Positions 23,512 through 36,471 are shown, counted from the first letter of the stretch. The stretch: 64,000 nucleotides of DNA from Karstenula rhodostoma CBS 690.94 (GCA_010093485.1 MU001507.1:321620-385619); one strand, 5' to 3'. Made by a program: numbers and translations. The notes: generated from the sequence alone by a model not told the origin.

Positions 23512-23530
23512 GGTAGGTAGGTAGGTAGGC
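23512..23530. repeat. GGTA microsatellite
   Basis: A short run of the tetranucleotide GGTA (four to five units). Confidence 0.7.
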
Positions 23531-24501
23531 AGAGTCGTGCATGTCGAGTCGGTGCAGGATAGGCGGCTGGTATGGCAATCCCACGCACGCATCACGCATT
23601 CCATCCATCCGCCCAACCGACCATTCACGCATGCAGCATAACCCACGCAAAACAAAGACGGAACTTTTATTCAATCCTACCTACAGATACGTATTGCTAT
23701 GAATGGGAACAACAACGCGAGAAGGAAGAAGTGTGGCGGTGCATTGCGCTGCGTACAGAGTAGTTTAGTTTAGTCGGGAAGTTGGAAGAACAAGGAGACA
23801 GAGAAGGAGAAGAAGGAATAAGAAGATGGAGCGTGCCATAGGCATGCAACCAAAAAGCGCTTTCTAAGATGTGATACGGACCGCCCACGCTCAAGTGTCT
23901 GACCAAGAAGGGAACCAAAAGACTGCGAAACAACACGTCAAAAGCGTACGTACTCGAGTGCTGAGCTACCGTGTTGTATGTGCGAAGCGAAGAAAAGAGA
24001 GCTCGACTTGCAGCCACTGGATTGCGCCGATTTTTCCATATGCGGGGTGAGATCCGAGACGCGGATCCGACGCCTGGACTCTAGAGACGGAGAGAAAAGG
24101 CAGGTGGACGAGACCAAAGAAGCAAATGCCGGCAGTGCGTGATCCATCGGCTAGCCGCGCATCTGCAGCACAGGGTGCAAAGGACGCGCGTGTGAGGTGT
24201 GACGCGAAGAAATTGCTTTGTTGAACGCGAGACCTGCGCACACGCCGAGAGTTGCGTCGGAGTTGGAAAAGCAGATAGATGATGCTGCAGCACCAGCTCC
24301 AAATCCGGTAACGGTGTGGAGAGGTGCTTGTGCGGGCCGGCGACTCGTTGCTCATAGGCTAAATATATCACGCGCCTCTTTCTCTTCCTCTTTCGCAAAA
24401 GAAGCGAGAAGTGGGGCCCGGAAGCGACCCGCCATGTAACGTCTGCTGTAAGGGCGTCCGAGTTCACCCTGTATCCGCTGTGGTAAAGGCTGCCCCTTCA
24501 A

Positions 24502-26147
24502 TTACTTGTTGCAGTGCTCTGTGCACGTTTTCCGTACGACCCATTTCTCCCAAAACTTCCTTTGCGGGTAGGTGACCACGATGCCGTTGTCGCCGAGAAC
24601 TTCGAGGCTATCGGTGTGGCTGCAGTTGCACCATGGGATCGAGGCTGGCGTATCCGGAGACATTGGTGGGAAGTGGATGTCGCCGCCTTGCTCTGGCTCG
24701 TCAGCGTCTGAGTCCTCTTCGACCGAGTCCACGCTCTCCTGGTCGTCGTGGTCGCTATGATGATAGGCCGGGTGAATAAGATCATCGTCTTCTTCGTGGG
24801 GGTCGAATTCATCACTGTAACCATCGCTGCTGCTGTCACTGGCCATGAATTGATCGTCGGGTACCTCCACACCCATGACCCACTGCTCATCAAAGTTCTT
24901 TTCGTAGTCGATGCGCCGCAGGCTAACCCAATCTAATCTTGGCATGTCCGCTCTCAGGAATCCGAGTACGTCCTGCCACCTGCTACCGTCCTTGAGTAGC
25001 ACGTCTCTGAGCCTAAGTCCGCGGAGCTTCTCTCGATGTCTTCGTGCAAAGGCTATGATCTCGTCGGCGTCAAGTCTCCAAGATTGGATGCCAAAAGCGA
25101 GTAGCTTTTCCCATTTGATGTTGTGAAAGACCTCTTCGAGTCGCAAAGTCAACGGTCTGTGCGACGGAAACCCTATGTGCAAAGCTTGCATGTTTTTAGC
25201 GGCGCTAAACACCGCCCTAGACAAAGTGGAAAGCGCCCGCATACGATTGTCTAGGTCTGTACCGTCGTCAAAATGCAGTTCTAGGCAGGTCAGTCGTTCA
25301 GCAAGAACACTCAGGGTTGATGGCGGGTCGTTCACAGCCCCTAGGACGCTTTGTGGACTCAGCATCGGCGATGAGAAGCGAGAGCAAGGTGATTTGTTCG
25401 CAAGTAACGCGGCGCCGATGGTTTTGGTGGAATGCGAACAGGCTGGCGCCCACCTGAGTTCGACCAAGGTGCTAAAGGGGTCATGCTCCCGTATATATGA
25501 GATAAGCAGTCCGTCTTGCTGGTCTTGCAATCGGAGTATCTGCACATGCTGCAACGATGTGAAGGCCGATATTGCTTTGTTTAGAACACGAGCGTCCTCT
25601 TCCGTCTCGACAATCTCTTTTTGCTCTTTTACTTTTTGGACGAAATGTCTGACCTGCATGGACTCAGCACAAGCGATCAGGCAGTGTTCATGGGACGCAC
25701 ATCGAGGGTTCCGAAATTTTGGGGTAGGGTGGGCAAGAGTTCGCGCACGCGTGCTCGTCCTGTGACCCTGTCAGTCACGCGTGCATGTTTGAGAACAGAA
25801 GGTGGACCACAACCTTCGACGTAAAAAAAGGGTACCATGTAGCTGAATTTCTTGACGTGTTCGGCGAGATGCCGATGGCTGGCGATGTTTTCTAGACGCT
25901 TGAGGCCTTTGCGAGAGAAGCGTGTAGTGACGCGCGAGAACTGGTGGACAGCGCCCAAATCGGAAAACCTCTTGCATGCTAGGCGGAAGTTGGCAATATC
26001 CTGGGACTGGTCTGGGTCCGGTTCCGGGGGCAGCTCAAAGCTTTCTTGGGAGAGATAGGCGCGACGCTCCGGCCCTATAGGCTTTTCGGGGTCTATGTGA
26101 TCGAGTATCTCGCATAGGAGTTCGTTGGAGAGGTTGAGAATGCACAT
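24502..26147 (-). CDS. F-box-type protein with acidic C-terminal region
   Basis: Two exons encode 532 aa. The intron (25654-25700, 47 nt, donor GTGCGT, acceptor ATGCAG) joins QNFGTLD to VRHFVQKVKE in frame. The N-terminus MCILNLSNELLCEILDHI matches an F-box core, followed by NFRLACKRFSDLGAVHQF, the usual second part. The middle is made of leucine-rich, irregular segments (FTSLQHVQILRLQ, LTCLELHFDDG, KLLAFGIQSWRLDADEII, LRGLRLRDVLL) resembling degenerate LRRs. A very acidic Asp/Ser/Glu region (about residues 400-470) precedes a Cys-containing tail. F-box proteins hand substrates to SCF ubiquitin ligases; the substrate is not predictable. Such genes are numerous and fast-evolving in filamentous ascomycetes. 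Confidence 0.8.
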
Positions 26148-27442
26148 AGCGTAGCGATTACACCATCAACGGCCGGGTAAATCGGCTCAGAGGGAATACG
26201 GGGGAGGGAAACACCGGGGTGAAGGGACGGCAGATTTATGCTGGACGGGAGGGATTGCGGGCGGCGGCGTGGAGGCAAAGGTTATTGCAACGGCGCTGGG
26301 CTTCAGCTGGCGGCGTGGTGTTGTCGCTGGTCTCCGGGCGCCTGTGTCATGGGGTGCCCAGGACATACGGAGGAGGATAAGAGCCCTGGAGAGCAAAGGG
26401 AACTGCAGGCATGACCTCTGCCCCAGCGTCAGCTAAGCGTTGCTTGAAGGTGTAGTGTGGTGGACTCGGTCTAAGAAAGCCTGCACGTACGCATCCAAGA
26501 CCCGCTAGTGGGCGTATGGGCGAATGATGCGGGCTCGAGGGCAACGCTAAATAACGTGACCGTACCTTCATGCGCGTGAGGCCGGGAAGTAAAGGCTCCT
26601 CCCGAGCGACCGGTCGATTGATGGATGGCAGCGTGCAGGGCGGGAGCGGTGCGGCCTTGTGATTTGAGGCAGCATCGGCGCTCTCCACATCCCACCCGCG
26701 AGGCCGAATCACAACCTGGCGGGTCTGCTGCATTGCCAGCGAAGCACTGCGCCGGTAAGGACGCTAGAACACCAATCGTCCGCTACCAGCAGCGAAGGGC
26801 CTGCCGTGCACGTAGGTATCGCGTGAATGCTGTGACGACCCCATACGCAATTGCCTGGGAGGGCTGAAACATGTGGCATAAGGTACAAGGTGTGCGACCC
26901 CCGTCTGCTCATCTAACCACGGGTGTAGCCAGCGCGTCGACGTCGGGGCCGCTGTGCTGTCACTGATTGCCTGCATAAGAGTACCGTAGCCCGACCATCG
27001 GCCCGTCCAGGCTCGTCCCCTGCTGCCCGCCTCACTGATGTAGGTGCGTGGTGAAGGATCGCAACATGCATTTGCTGCGGTCATCCTTTCTCAATCAACA
27101 TGACACGGATCTGGGTATTGCAACGCCATCGCTCCAAGCTGTCCGGGCGAGCCTGCAGCGCCACGCTACGACTTTGTGGCTTCTTCGAAAATAGCCGCTA
27201 GCTGTGTGTCGTCCCACTTGCTGTACCCCGGTGCAACACTTTCTCGGTGGCATGCAGCTTCACCCAACGCTGTGAGGCCATGAAGAGGTCGCACAGAAAC
27301 ACCCCCCAGCCGCCTCTGCGCTGAGCAGTCTCCTTCTCGCACATGGCGTGGGTGTACTTGCCCTGTCGCTGCGAGCTGTGTCATCCTGCAGGTGCAGATG
27401 CCGCCATGCTAAGCTATCTGGGCCATACCACACAGGCACATG
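26148..27442. other. Intergenic, no gene recognised
   Basis: About 1.3 kb. It is moderately GC-rich with overlapping short ORFs in several frames and no family resemblance. Confidence 0.5.
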
Positions 27443-28663
27443 TCACTTCTGGGACTGGCTGCGCTCACTTCGCATTCGGCGAATCTCGGTGCTGCTCAAC
27501 TTACTCTGGAACGTTTCGTCCACGCACTCCTCTTCGCTCGCATCCAGAACAGACACTTCGAAGACTTCAAGCTCACCCCAGCCATTCTCAGCACGCTTGC
27601 TGTTGACAGCTTTTCCACCACTGCGCGTCTCCAAAGAAAGGACCAGAGCTGTAATGGCATCGTCTGTTATGGTGGGGCCAAAGGGGTCCCAAATCTCCAC
27701 ATACTTGATGAGTAAGCCGAAGGGGTAGGTGACGTGCACGGCGTGTCCATTCGGGCCCGGTTCGTTCAGCTCCTCGATCCCAATTCTGCGGTCATCAGGC
27801 TGTCCGAAGTAGATGACGGACGTGAGGAAGTCGTGCACTCCCTGCTGACGGTCGTGCCAGCTTTCGAGGTACTCTGCATACTTCTTGTTCTTCAGCAATT
27901 CGTCGCCCGTGATGCCAACGGTGAGTACGCTTGGCGCCTGGCCGTCATGCGAATGTCTTCTGCCGAGCACGAAAGCAAACATGGTTAACAGCAGCTTGTG
28001 GCCAATGTGCATGTGATCAAAGGTGCCACCGACAGCCACGGAGCGATGATTGACAGGACTGACTTGACTTTCGGAAGGTGCTGCGCTTTCGACGGTGACG
28101 ATGCCGCCGCGTACTCGCTGTACAGGGCGTTGCACGCCGGACAGGGCGAGGAAATTCTTCAGCAGCCCTTCTCCTTCCTCACACTGTACAGAGAAGATGT
28201 GTTCCCAAGATCTTGGGCTTCGAGCGAGCGTGTAAAGATCAACAGCCGGACCCTGCGTTTCATGCTCAGGTGTGCTTTCGGGAGCTGGCTCGTCCAGCTT
28301 GCCATTGCGTGGGTATGCGACGAGAATAATGCGGGCGTCGACGCCTTCCGCATCCTCTGTGTCGATGGCATTCTGGGCAGCTAGAATGCAAACAAGCTTG
28401 TAGAGACCCGCAACGAGGCTCTCGGTGGCAGCATAGAAGCGACCTCTTGGCGCGTCGAGCTGGCCGTAGAGATGGGGACTTGGCAGCGCAATCTCAAGGA
28501 TGGCACGCTCATGGGCCCGTTCGGGCGACCGAGCAAGCTGCTGGAGCACGGTGAGCAACGGTGCGCTGTAAGCGGCTTTGAGGGCCGCATAGGTGGGCGG
28601 TGACGGCGCGGGCGGCAGGAGAAGCAGGGCGCGGAGGGGGAGAGGGTGTTGGGTCGGAGGCAT
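27443..28663 (-). CDS. CAB4: Pantetheine-phosphate adenylyltransferase (Cab4 type)
   Basis: One exon, 406 aa. The C-terminal half is a cytidylyltransferase-like domain: SVAVGGTFDHMHIGHKLLLT contains the HIGH nucleotide-binding motif near residue 220. It is followed by LTVGITGDELLKNKKYAEYLESWHDR and the C-terminal STEIRRMR, equivalent to the family ISSTxIR motif. The N-terminal 200 residues are the less conserved extension typical of fungal Cab4. The enzyme transfers AMP from ATP to 4'-phosphopantetheine in coenzyme A synthesis. It is divergently transcribed from the WD40 gene across 294 bp. CoA supply is also needed by the acyl-CoA cluster at 52-62 kb, but at 24 kb distance this is coincidental. 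Confidence 0.93.
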   Translation of the reverse strand: MPPTQHPLPLRALLLLPPAPSPPTYAALKAAYSAPLLTVLQQLARSPERAHERAILEIALPSPHLYGQLDAPRGRFYAATESLVAGLYKLVCILAAQNAIDTEDAEGVDARIILVAYPRNGKLDEPAPESTPEHETQGPAVDLYTLARSPRSWEHIFSVQCEEGEGLLKNFLALSGVQRPVQRVRGGIVTVESAAPSESQVSPVNHRSVAVGGTFDHMHIGHKLLLTMFAFVLGRRHSHDGQAPSVLTVGITGDELLKNKKYAEYLESWHDRQQGVHDFLTSVIYFGQPDDRRIGIEELNEPGPNGHAVHVTYPFGLLIKYVEIWDPFGPTITDDAITALVLSLETRSGGKAVNSKRAENGWGELEVFEVSVLDASEEECVDETFQSKLSSTEIRRMRSERSQSQK

Positions 28664-28957
28664 TGCGACGGGACAGGGCGATGCAAGGCGAGGCAGAAAT
28701 GTGTGGGGGTGAGGTATGAGAGAGCGTGTGTTCCTCTGTAGGCTGTAGAGCGCGTGCGAGTCATGGACCAGCAGGGGCGGAGGAGTGAGCGTTCAGGGCG
28801 TGGAGGGGGAGGGGGAGGGGCTCTGGCTGGCTGGGCGGGCTGTGGGTCAACGGTCAAACGATGGCAACGTCGGCCAGCCTCCTGCACCACGTCTGTCCAC
28901 GCTGCCCCCCTCCTCCGCACCCCATCTGCCCCCGAGGTGCCCTACGCGCGCGGCAAC
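28664..28957. promoter_or_regulatory. Shared divergent promoter of CAB4 and the WD40 gene
   Basis: 294 bp between two start codons facing away from each other, with GC-rich sequence and a G-rich tract at 28799-28820. The WD40 frame is open back to 28754, but the ATG at 28958 (MPFHGHHHQNSAF) is the natural start. No TATA box is evident. Confidence 0.5.
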
Positions 28958-31226
28958 ATGCCGTTCCATGGCCACCACCACCAGAACTCCGCCTTCACCC
29001 CGTCGCAGGGGCTGAGCCAGGCTGCACAGGCCTTGGGCAGCATTGGCGCGCCCGCGGGCAACCTCCGCGTGGCCACCTCAGGCACGACCAACGCGGGCAC
29101 CGATGCCCTCATGCCCGGCAGCGGGAACGTCCAGTCTCCCACCACCAGCGGCCCGCACGCCGGAGGACACACTGCGCCGCCGACCGCCGGGGGTCTGCCG
29201 AACCCGAACCCACCACCCCAGCAGCAGGCGCGAAGCTTCGAGCCGCGGCGCGCAGCCACCAACGAGGACCTTCACATCAACACCATGCAGTCGCAGCCGT
29301 CGGCATCCATGTACAGCTCGCCTGGAGAGTACGGCGCTCCAAACCCCAACCTCCACCAAGCAGCCTCAAGCACGCAATACAGCAGCGCACCTTCGGTCCC
29401 GGGCAGCCTGCAGCCCGGCGCCCAACAGCAGCAGCAGCAGCAGCAGCGACCCGGCGCGGCTTCTGCATACACCGCACCCTCGGCCGTGCCTACCATACCC
29501 CAGATCAACACTGGGAACACGAACTCCCAGCAGTACACGCTCCCTACGCGCACAATGAGCCAAAACCAACCTCAGCATTCCTCCTCGCATACCTACTCGC
29601 GATCCAGCCCGGCTGGCCTGGGGCCCGACCAGAAGTATATTCCTTTCTCAAACACCCCTGAAAGCTCCAAGTACGCCGCCGGTACCCCTGCCCAGAAATA
29701 CTATCCCTCGACCCCTTCGGGCGCAGCTTCCAATTCACCACTGGGCCTGGCCGACATCCGGCCGCGCGCAAACTCGAACATGGGCGAGGAAGCGACCGGC
29801 GCAGGCACCTTGTTCGTCGAGAACGACCGCACGCCTTCTAACAGCAGCTATCTCACGCCCTGGCCCGCCTACGCATTCGATTGGTGCAAGTGGAACGTTC
29901 ATGGCGGCAACGGCGCCGGCAAGATGGCCGTGGGAAGCTACTTGGAAGACACACATAATTTCGTATGCCAAGATTGGGATCCGATACGCCGACTGGTAGA
30001 CTGATGATTCGCAGATCCAAATCCTTGATACCCACCTCGTGCCTCAGGATGTCTCCTCACCCGGCGCCCCGCAATACGGTCTCGAATACACACGAGTGGC
30101 CGAGGCCACCTGCTCCTACCCCGTCACGCGAATCCTCTGGGAACCGCCATCCACCCAGAAACAGTCCACAGATTTGCTCGCAACCTCTGGGGACCATCTG
30201 CGGTTGTGGTCGCTTCCCCAAAGCACCGGGCCCACACCAAGCAACACAATAACACGAACCTCATCGGTCAACACGAGAGACCCTCCGCCGCAGAAGCTAA
30301 CACCCTTGGCGCTGCTTTCCAACTCCAAAACGCCCGAGCACACCGCACCACTTACTTCGCTCGACTGGAACACATTATCTCCGAAGCTCATAATCACGTC
30401 CAGCATAGACACGACATGCACAATCTGGGATATTCCGACCTTGACGGCCAAAACGCAATTGATCGCGCACGACAAGGAGGTTTTTGATGTGCGCTTCTGC
30501 GCAGGCAGCGTCGATGTGTTTGTCAGCTGCGGTGCAGATGGCAGCGTGCGCATGTTCGACCTCCGAAGCCTGGAGCACAGCACAATCATCTACGAGCCAT
30601 CTGAGAAGCCGCTAGGACAGGGCGACAAAGGTATGTGCGCCGCTTCTAACTTTGGCCGGCCCTGCTGACTTTGAAAAGACTCCCCTGGAGGTCGCATGTC
30701 ACCCACCAAAGCGCAGCAGACCATGTCATACGCGCCACCCCTCCTCCGTCTCGCCGCCTCTCCCCACGACGCCCACCTTCTCGCTACCTTCGCGGCCGAT
30801 TCAAACCTCATCCGCATCCTCGATGTGAGGCAACCCGGACAAGCGCTTTTGGAGCTCCGTGGCCACTCGGCATCCGTCAACTCCATAGAATGGAATCCTT
30901 CCCGAAGAGGCATGCTCGCCTCCGGTGGAGACGACTCGCTCGTGCTCGTCTGGGATCTCTTGCACTCGCAGAACGGCGCTGTGATAGGCGGCGACCATGC
31001 TGCTCAGCCCCCCACCCCTGCGAGCGCGCACCCTCCCAACGGTGGACAGGGGGCAGCTGCTCAGGGCGCGGGAGGCACAATGGGACAGAAAGGACCGTAC
31101 GCTAGCTGGAGGTGCGAATACGAAGTTGGCAATCTGAGCTGGGCGCCGCAGAGCGCGTTGACGGGGTCGGGCGGCGAGTGGGTCGGCGTGTGTGGCGGCA
31201 GAGGCATATGGGGCGTGAAGCTATAG
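28958..31226 (+). CDS. WD40 repeat protein, WDR68/DCAF7-like
   Basis: Three exons (introns 29963-30014 and 30631-30678), 722 aa. Residues 1-300 are disordered, rich in Gln, Ser, Pro and Ala, with an eight-Gln run near 156. The WD40 part begins at LTPWPAYAFDWCKWNVHGG. It continues through VGSYLEDTHNFIQILD, TRILWEPP, DLLATSGDHLRLWSLP, LTSLDWNTLSPKLIITSSIDTTCTIWDI and VFDVRFCAGSVDVFVSCGADGSVRMFDLR. It ends with RLAASPHDAHLLATF, VNSIEWNP, MLASGGDDSLVLVWDL and NLSWAP. This matches WDR68/DCAF7 (plant TTG1, AN11), a scaffold for DYRK kinases and a CUL4-DDB1 adaptor. The long N-terminal extension is typical of filamentous fungal members. Compared with animals there is a Pro/Gly-rich insert near the end (about 31005-31080). 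Confidence 0.9.
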
Positions 31227-33153
31227 GAAGGGAAGCGACCCATAGATCCGTTGGCTGCGTTCTGCACCGTGTATGATTGAAGGAGCGGGATCTGGCTCGG
31301 CATTGGGAGACTGCGCATGGTTCGGGGCTGGATGGGTTGCAGTGCCATGGTGTGCTATGCAAAGTGGAGCGTTGGGCGGCGTTTTGCTGTGTTCAGGTCT
31401 GTTGTGAGCGTGGCGAGTATGATACCTCTAGATGTGGTGTGTGCATGATGGGCTGCATGAAAAAATAAGGGATCACGATGGGAAAGGAAATGAAAGCAAA
31501 TCAAACCAAATGAAATGAAATAGAATGACGGATATACAGCCACTAGCTACGGTACATGTCGCGAAGCAGCTTCCGAGCACGCATACTGTTGCGTCGGGTG
31601 CCAGCAGACGTGAATGCAACGCTACACACCCACTCCACAGTTTTCTCCCAATCAACAGGCGAACCCCTACCCTACCCTGCCCTGTCCTGCGCGCGCTGCG
31701 AACCAGTGGCCTCCGCCCCGTAGCGCAGACAGACTCCGTAGAGGACCGAGTCGATCTCTCATCGTCGCGCGCGGCGATCCCATCCGATACGCTACGCTAC
31801 GCTACAACATGTTTCGTCTGTCTGGGGATCGGCGGAACGCCAAACACGCCCAGCCAGAGGCGAGGGAGGGTGGGGAACGAGACGGATCGTGCGGAGGGGG
31901 GACCGTAGTATGCGTAGGGTTTGGGGGAGGTCTTGCGGCTGGGAAGGTAGATCTGTGCGGTTGGAGTGGAGGTTGCAGGCAAAGTGGGAAGGGGTTGTTA
32001 GTCGGGGCTTTGGAAGGGGCTTGGGTGAGCTTGTGTTAACCTCGATTTCGGACTTGGACGTTTGGGGGCTGTGAGTTTAAGTGTGGGTAGATCGTCGCGT
32101 TGTGGTGGGGTTAAGGATTAGGATGGATGGTCTGACGGTATAGGAATGGGAGGTGCTGGGTGGGTTCTGGACGGGTGTGTGGATTGTGAGGACGGTGGGA
32201 TGGGTAGGATTGCTGGGAGGTGGAGTGGCGGTTTGTGGATCGTGGTGTCAGAGGGAAGGGGAGGGGATTGGTGGTAGCGAATAGCGTTGTCTCTCGGGCT
32301 CGAGGCGTCCTCTGTTTTTTTGCGGCTTACACGTGCATTGCTCTTTTCTCAACGCTGGTTCTTCGACTTCGAGACTTGGAAAGGCGCTACTGTTGCTTTG
32401 TTAGCGGTGTGTATAGTACTATATGTACTGACTTACGACAGACGGCGCTAGGAGCGCACAGCTCGATGATTAGACGGCCGGCTTCACTCATACCTATCTT
32501 CGATGAGCTTAACGTCTCCGAAAGTCTTCTGCTTGGAGCCATCACTACCCATCTACCGAGGTTTTGCTGGGTATGCGAACAACTTGGTCTGGACCATGAG
32601 GTAAAGCATGGCGAAAGGAAGAGCCCCTCTTGACGGCGATTTTAGCAGTGGAGCAGTATGAGGCCACGCCTGTGTTGCCAACGTTCGCGGATAGTAGTAA
32701 CAGGAACCGATAAACACTCAACATAGTCCCGTACAATGAGCTCAGGAAGAGACGAAGGGAAAACGAACTTCAGACCACACCTGCACGCCAGACCCATCCG
32801 GCCACGCATTGCATGACGGCCAGAGCGACAGTCCAAAACACCACTAACAGGAAACGGAACGCAAAAAGCACTATACCAATCACCGCAGCATTGAATTCAA
32901 AACCACGAAACGCTTCTGGGATATCAAACATACACGCGCGCTCGTACGCTAGACTAGACATGTTCCACCCACAAAACAACACCAAGGTCCGAGGAAAACA
33001 CTAAAAGCTAGGAAGAAATCTAGAGATGGGGAATGAAAACTTGTACCAACGCCTTCACAATGCATACTCGTCTATGCAGCACCTCACCCCCTGACACCTA
33101 ACACACACCACGCACCTACAGCAACAGACACACAACACCCTCCGCGCCTGCAT
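31227..33153. other. Intergenic, about 1.9 kb, no gene recognised
   Basis: The longest plus-strand ORF (32220-32633) has no family resemblance or convincing splice context. A short GCTAC pentamer run lies at about 31788-31803. The right end is the 3' flank of the carbonic anhydrase gene. Confidence 0.45.
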
Positions 33154-34273
33154 CTAGGACCTGAAGCGCATACCCCTCTGCACAAGCCCGACCATCGGCT
33201 CCGCGACGGGGCTCCCAGAGATCTCAGAGATGACGACCGTGGACCCAGCCACCGGCGCGCCCTCGACAGGCGTCGCCTCCTCGACAACCGTCTCGTTATT
33301 CGGGGCCGTAGCGCCGCCGCTCGCCGCGGCAACCGCAATGATGTTGTCGTTGCCCAGCGTGTTCTGGCTGAGGCGCGAGTTGTACTTTACAATCTTCTTG
33401 ATAGCGTTGTAGTCCGGGACGTTGATCTTGAGGGGCGTTTCGACGGCGAGGAAGGTGACGCCCTCGGAGCAGGGGGGCGTGGTCAGTGAGCCGGTGTACT
33501 GGAAGATGTTGCTGGATTCGATGACGGCGAGGACGCCGGAGAAGTCGATGCCGGTTTCGATGGGCGTGCGGGAGCCGGGCTCCGTGATGGCGTCGAGGTG
33601 GGGCGCGATGGAGGCGATGAGTGGGTCCGAGGATTGCGTGCACATTTCGAACATGAGGGCGAGGACGACGATTTGCGTGGGGTCGGCCGTGGGGGTGTTA
33701 GCTTTGTTTGGGAGGTGGCCTGCGGCAGGGAGTGTGTGGGGATGGGGGCTGGGTAAATGCGGGTGCTCCGGGTAGGAGGTGCCGGGATGGAAGGGGGACG
33801 TACCGACGCCTTTGTGCACCATGTGCACTTCGAGAGGGAAGTACTCGCGGTTGATGCGGTGCTCGGAGGGGGTGTGGATGTGGAACTGGGCGAGGCTGAA
33901 CTGGTTGCCGCCGAAGGTGGTAGTGCCGTTCACGACGACCTCGATGGTGGTGTTGAGGTTTTCGAATTCGACGGCCTGCTGGGGGATGTCGAGGATGGGC
34001 TTCTCTGTGGCAAGGCTCACGGTGCTGTCTGGGTGTGTGTTAGTGGGGTGGAATAGAACTAAGTTATATTTGCATACCAATGTTGATGGGCGACTGGTTC
34101 TTTCCGGCCTTGCAGGCCTCGTTCTCAGGTGCGAGAGCAGCCCAGTTGAGAGGACCAAAGGTATCTTCGTAGCCGAAATGGGGGATCTCGACCTCGCCTT
34201 CTGAGCGCCTATAGAGGCCGTGGAGGCAGGAAGCGGACGCAGTGCCGACGACAAGAAGTGACTTGAACAACAT
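33154..34273 (-). CDS. Secreted alpha-type carbonic anhydrase
   Basis: Three exons (introns 34029-34077 and 33720-33803), 328 aa. A signal peptide (MLFKSLLVVGTASASC) precedes FGYEDTFGPLNWAAL and NQSPINI, the standard alpha-CA opening. The three zinc histidines are visible in QFHIHTPSEHRINREYFPLEVHMVH (two in FHIH, one in EVH, near residues 114-135). YTGSLTTPPCSEGV supplies the substrate-pocket Thr. A Thr/Val/Ala-rich tail of about 60 residues follows. It hydrates CO2 to bicarbonate, presumably outside the cell or in the wall. Alpha-CAs are the rarer type in fungi beside beta-CAs. The last 20 residues are not a clear GPI signal. Confidence 0.93.
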
Positions 34274-36471
34274 GGTGAAGTGTGTAAGGCCGAGGATGTG
34301 ATTAGGTTTTACAAAGACGCGATGCAACAGATGGTCTGGCTGAAGTGAAGGACTAAAAATACTGTAGAAAAGAAGGTGGTTGGATGTCGACAATGAGGTC
34401 GTACGGTGGAGTATTATAGACGGCGATCAACGCACGGCGCAGAAAGACGGTTCAGGATCTACCTGAATATCGATGGGATAGGAAATGAGGAATGACCAGG
34501 CTGCGCCCGAGCGTCGTAAACGAGAGGAGGCTGAGAAGGAAAGAAGTGAAGTGAATGGAAAGAAGACTACAACCTTATCCAAGCAGAGTTACTTATATCA
34601 GTGATGAGATGACCAAGGGATAACGCCCTGCCAGTACGCACTCCGCCGAAGCATGCTGAGCCAAGAGAGTTGCCGGGCATCTCACACAGTTGAGGCACTT
34701 AGGGGCTCTAGCGAATTGAAGGGGTATACGCGATCACTGTAAAGATGCACGTAGACAGCCGAGTGTAGGCTGCCAAGCGGCGCAGGCGGTTAAGAACAGC
34801 CTAGAGAAATTTGGCAACGTTTGACATGGCGCCACGCTCCCGTACGTACGAATTGACAGGCGCTCACACAGACCAGGTTGGAGTGCTGGCGCAGATCCCA
34901 GTGTGGAGAAACTGGCGTTGTGGGAAATAATCGTCGGAATCCCGCGCGGAGTGCTCGCTCCAAGTCCGGCGGTAAGGCTGATGCAAGTCAGAATCGTACG
35001 ATTTATTTTCCTTTCACCGCTGTGATTTGCTAGATTTGACCGACACTGCCGTCCACGTGTGCTGTAGTGCTGTACTCCGACAACTCAAAAAAACATGCCA
35101 CTCCAAGAGCGTCGAGAAGCAATGCCCGGTGCTGAAACTTCTTGGAAACAACTTGGCTACTGGGCGGAGGCCAGAGCACGTAGTCAGACGCCCTGTTCAC
35201 CCCAGGTTGAACAGCTTGGCTCTCTTCCCGCCTCCAGGTCACCGCCCCCCTGTCACCAGGCAGCGGAGGGCCCACATGGCTGCCAAACCCTACCGTTCGC
35301 CTGCAGGCTTCTCCACCCGGCTTTTCTCTAACACTGAAAAACCGTTCCCCCTCAAAATCAGGCGATTTTCGAAACGTACCACGCGTTAGCCACAAGCCCG
35401 CCACTGCATCGTGCCTCAGGAATTTACTCGTGCCAGGGTACGCGCGGTGGCCTTGATTCCGGACCATGAGCTCGCCCCGGAGAAGGAGGGAAGTCTGGCG
35501 CTGTCATCATGTCGCGCGTGAGCCGCGCCTGGACCTGGGGGTGCGCTGGTGCTTCGCGCTGAGCGGACATTGTTGCCAAGGTTTCCGCTTGGCGAAGGAT
35601 CGCGCTGAGCAGCACCGCTGCGCAGCATGGTGCTTGATGAGGGCGGGCTTACGAGGGCGGCGGCGGTGATGGTCCAGACTGGATGGGCTTGCGAAGTTGT
35701 GATGTCGGTACATGGAGCGCAACGGCCCGCGCGCTACTTTTGGGCGCAGCGCAGCTGTCATCACAGCAGACGCTATTTTGGGCCGAATAGATACACCAAG
35801 TACACGTGCGACGGGTTGTAGGAAGGCCCGACTGGCGACCTCCTTGCATCTCTACACCTAACCCGCCGTTCTGTCACGGGCTTGCTACGGCGTCTTGGGT
35901 TTAATTTGACCACCGACCTCGCCTTACACACTACAACGTTGCGCCTTCTAGGATACCGTACAGACGCGCCGTCTGTCTCACTAAGCCTGCGTGTCAAGAG
36001 CAAAATGTTCCCCATCTCACAAAACATCACCAATCCCCAAATCTTAGCAGCATTGGCGGTACTAATCTTTCGACTTCTGTGAGCTATCTATGGCTCCCTT
36101 TCCGTCATCCTGCAACTTGGTTCACACCCACCGCGAGTTCCCCCAAGCAAACATTAACCGGCATACAGCCCAGAAGCCCTAGTATACATGCGGAAGCAAC
36201 AACAGCAACACAGCCGAAGCATCCTGACAGGATCCCGCTCAAGAGCACCCAAGAAATAAAATCCGAGACAAACACGAATGCGATTCGGCGCGAGCAGACT
36301 TTGATTCGCCCCAATGAGTTTTGACAGTACGCCGACGCCGATGTGTCTGTGGTAGAGGGTAGAGTAGTAAAAATGTAGAAGGAAAGCATAAGTGCGACAA
36401 CGCAAGCAGAGAAAATGCTCTATGAAGAAGCCGAAGCCGAAGCCCAAGAGGTGTAAGTCCCACGATCCATA
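34274..36471. other. Intergenic, about 2.2 kb, no gene recognised
   Basis: Overlapping ORFs on both strands at 35027-35849 resemble no family. The left part is the promoter of the carbonic anhydrase gene. Confidence 0.45.

Larger units (their letters stand above)
22986..24501. other. Intergenic with short tandem repeats
   Basis: About 1.5 kb between convergent SPT5 and the F-box gene, with no supportable gene. It contains a 14-bp tandem repeat (GACGCGTGTCTGGG, about 2.5 copies, 23444-23477) and a GGTA tetranucleotide run at about 23512-23530. Confidence 0.5.

Noticed and set aside
28754..28957. N-terminal extension of the WD40 protein frame
   Set aside because: The frame is open, but the extension is Gly/Arg-rich and unlike family members. 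The ATG at 28958 gives the usual start.
32220..32633. Plus-strand ORF of 137 codons
   Set aside because: Contains a hydrophobic stretch but no family resemblance. Probably chance.
35027..35849. Stacked ORFs on both strands
   Set aside because: Mutually overlapping, biased composition, no domain.
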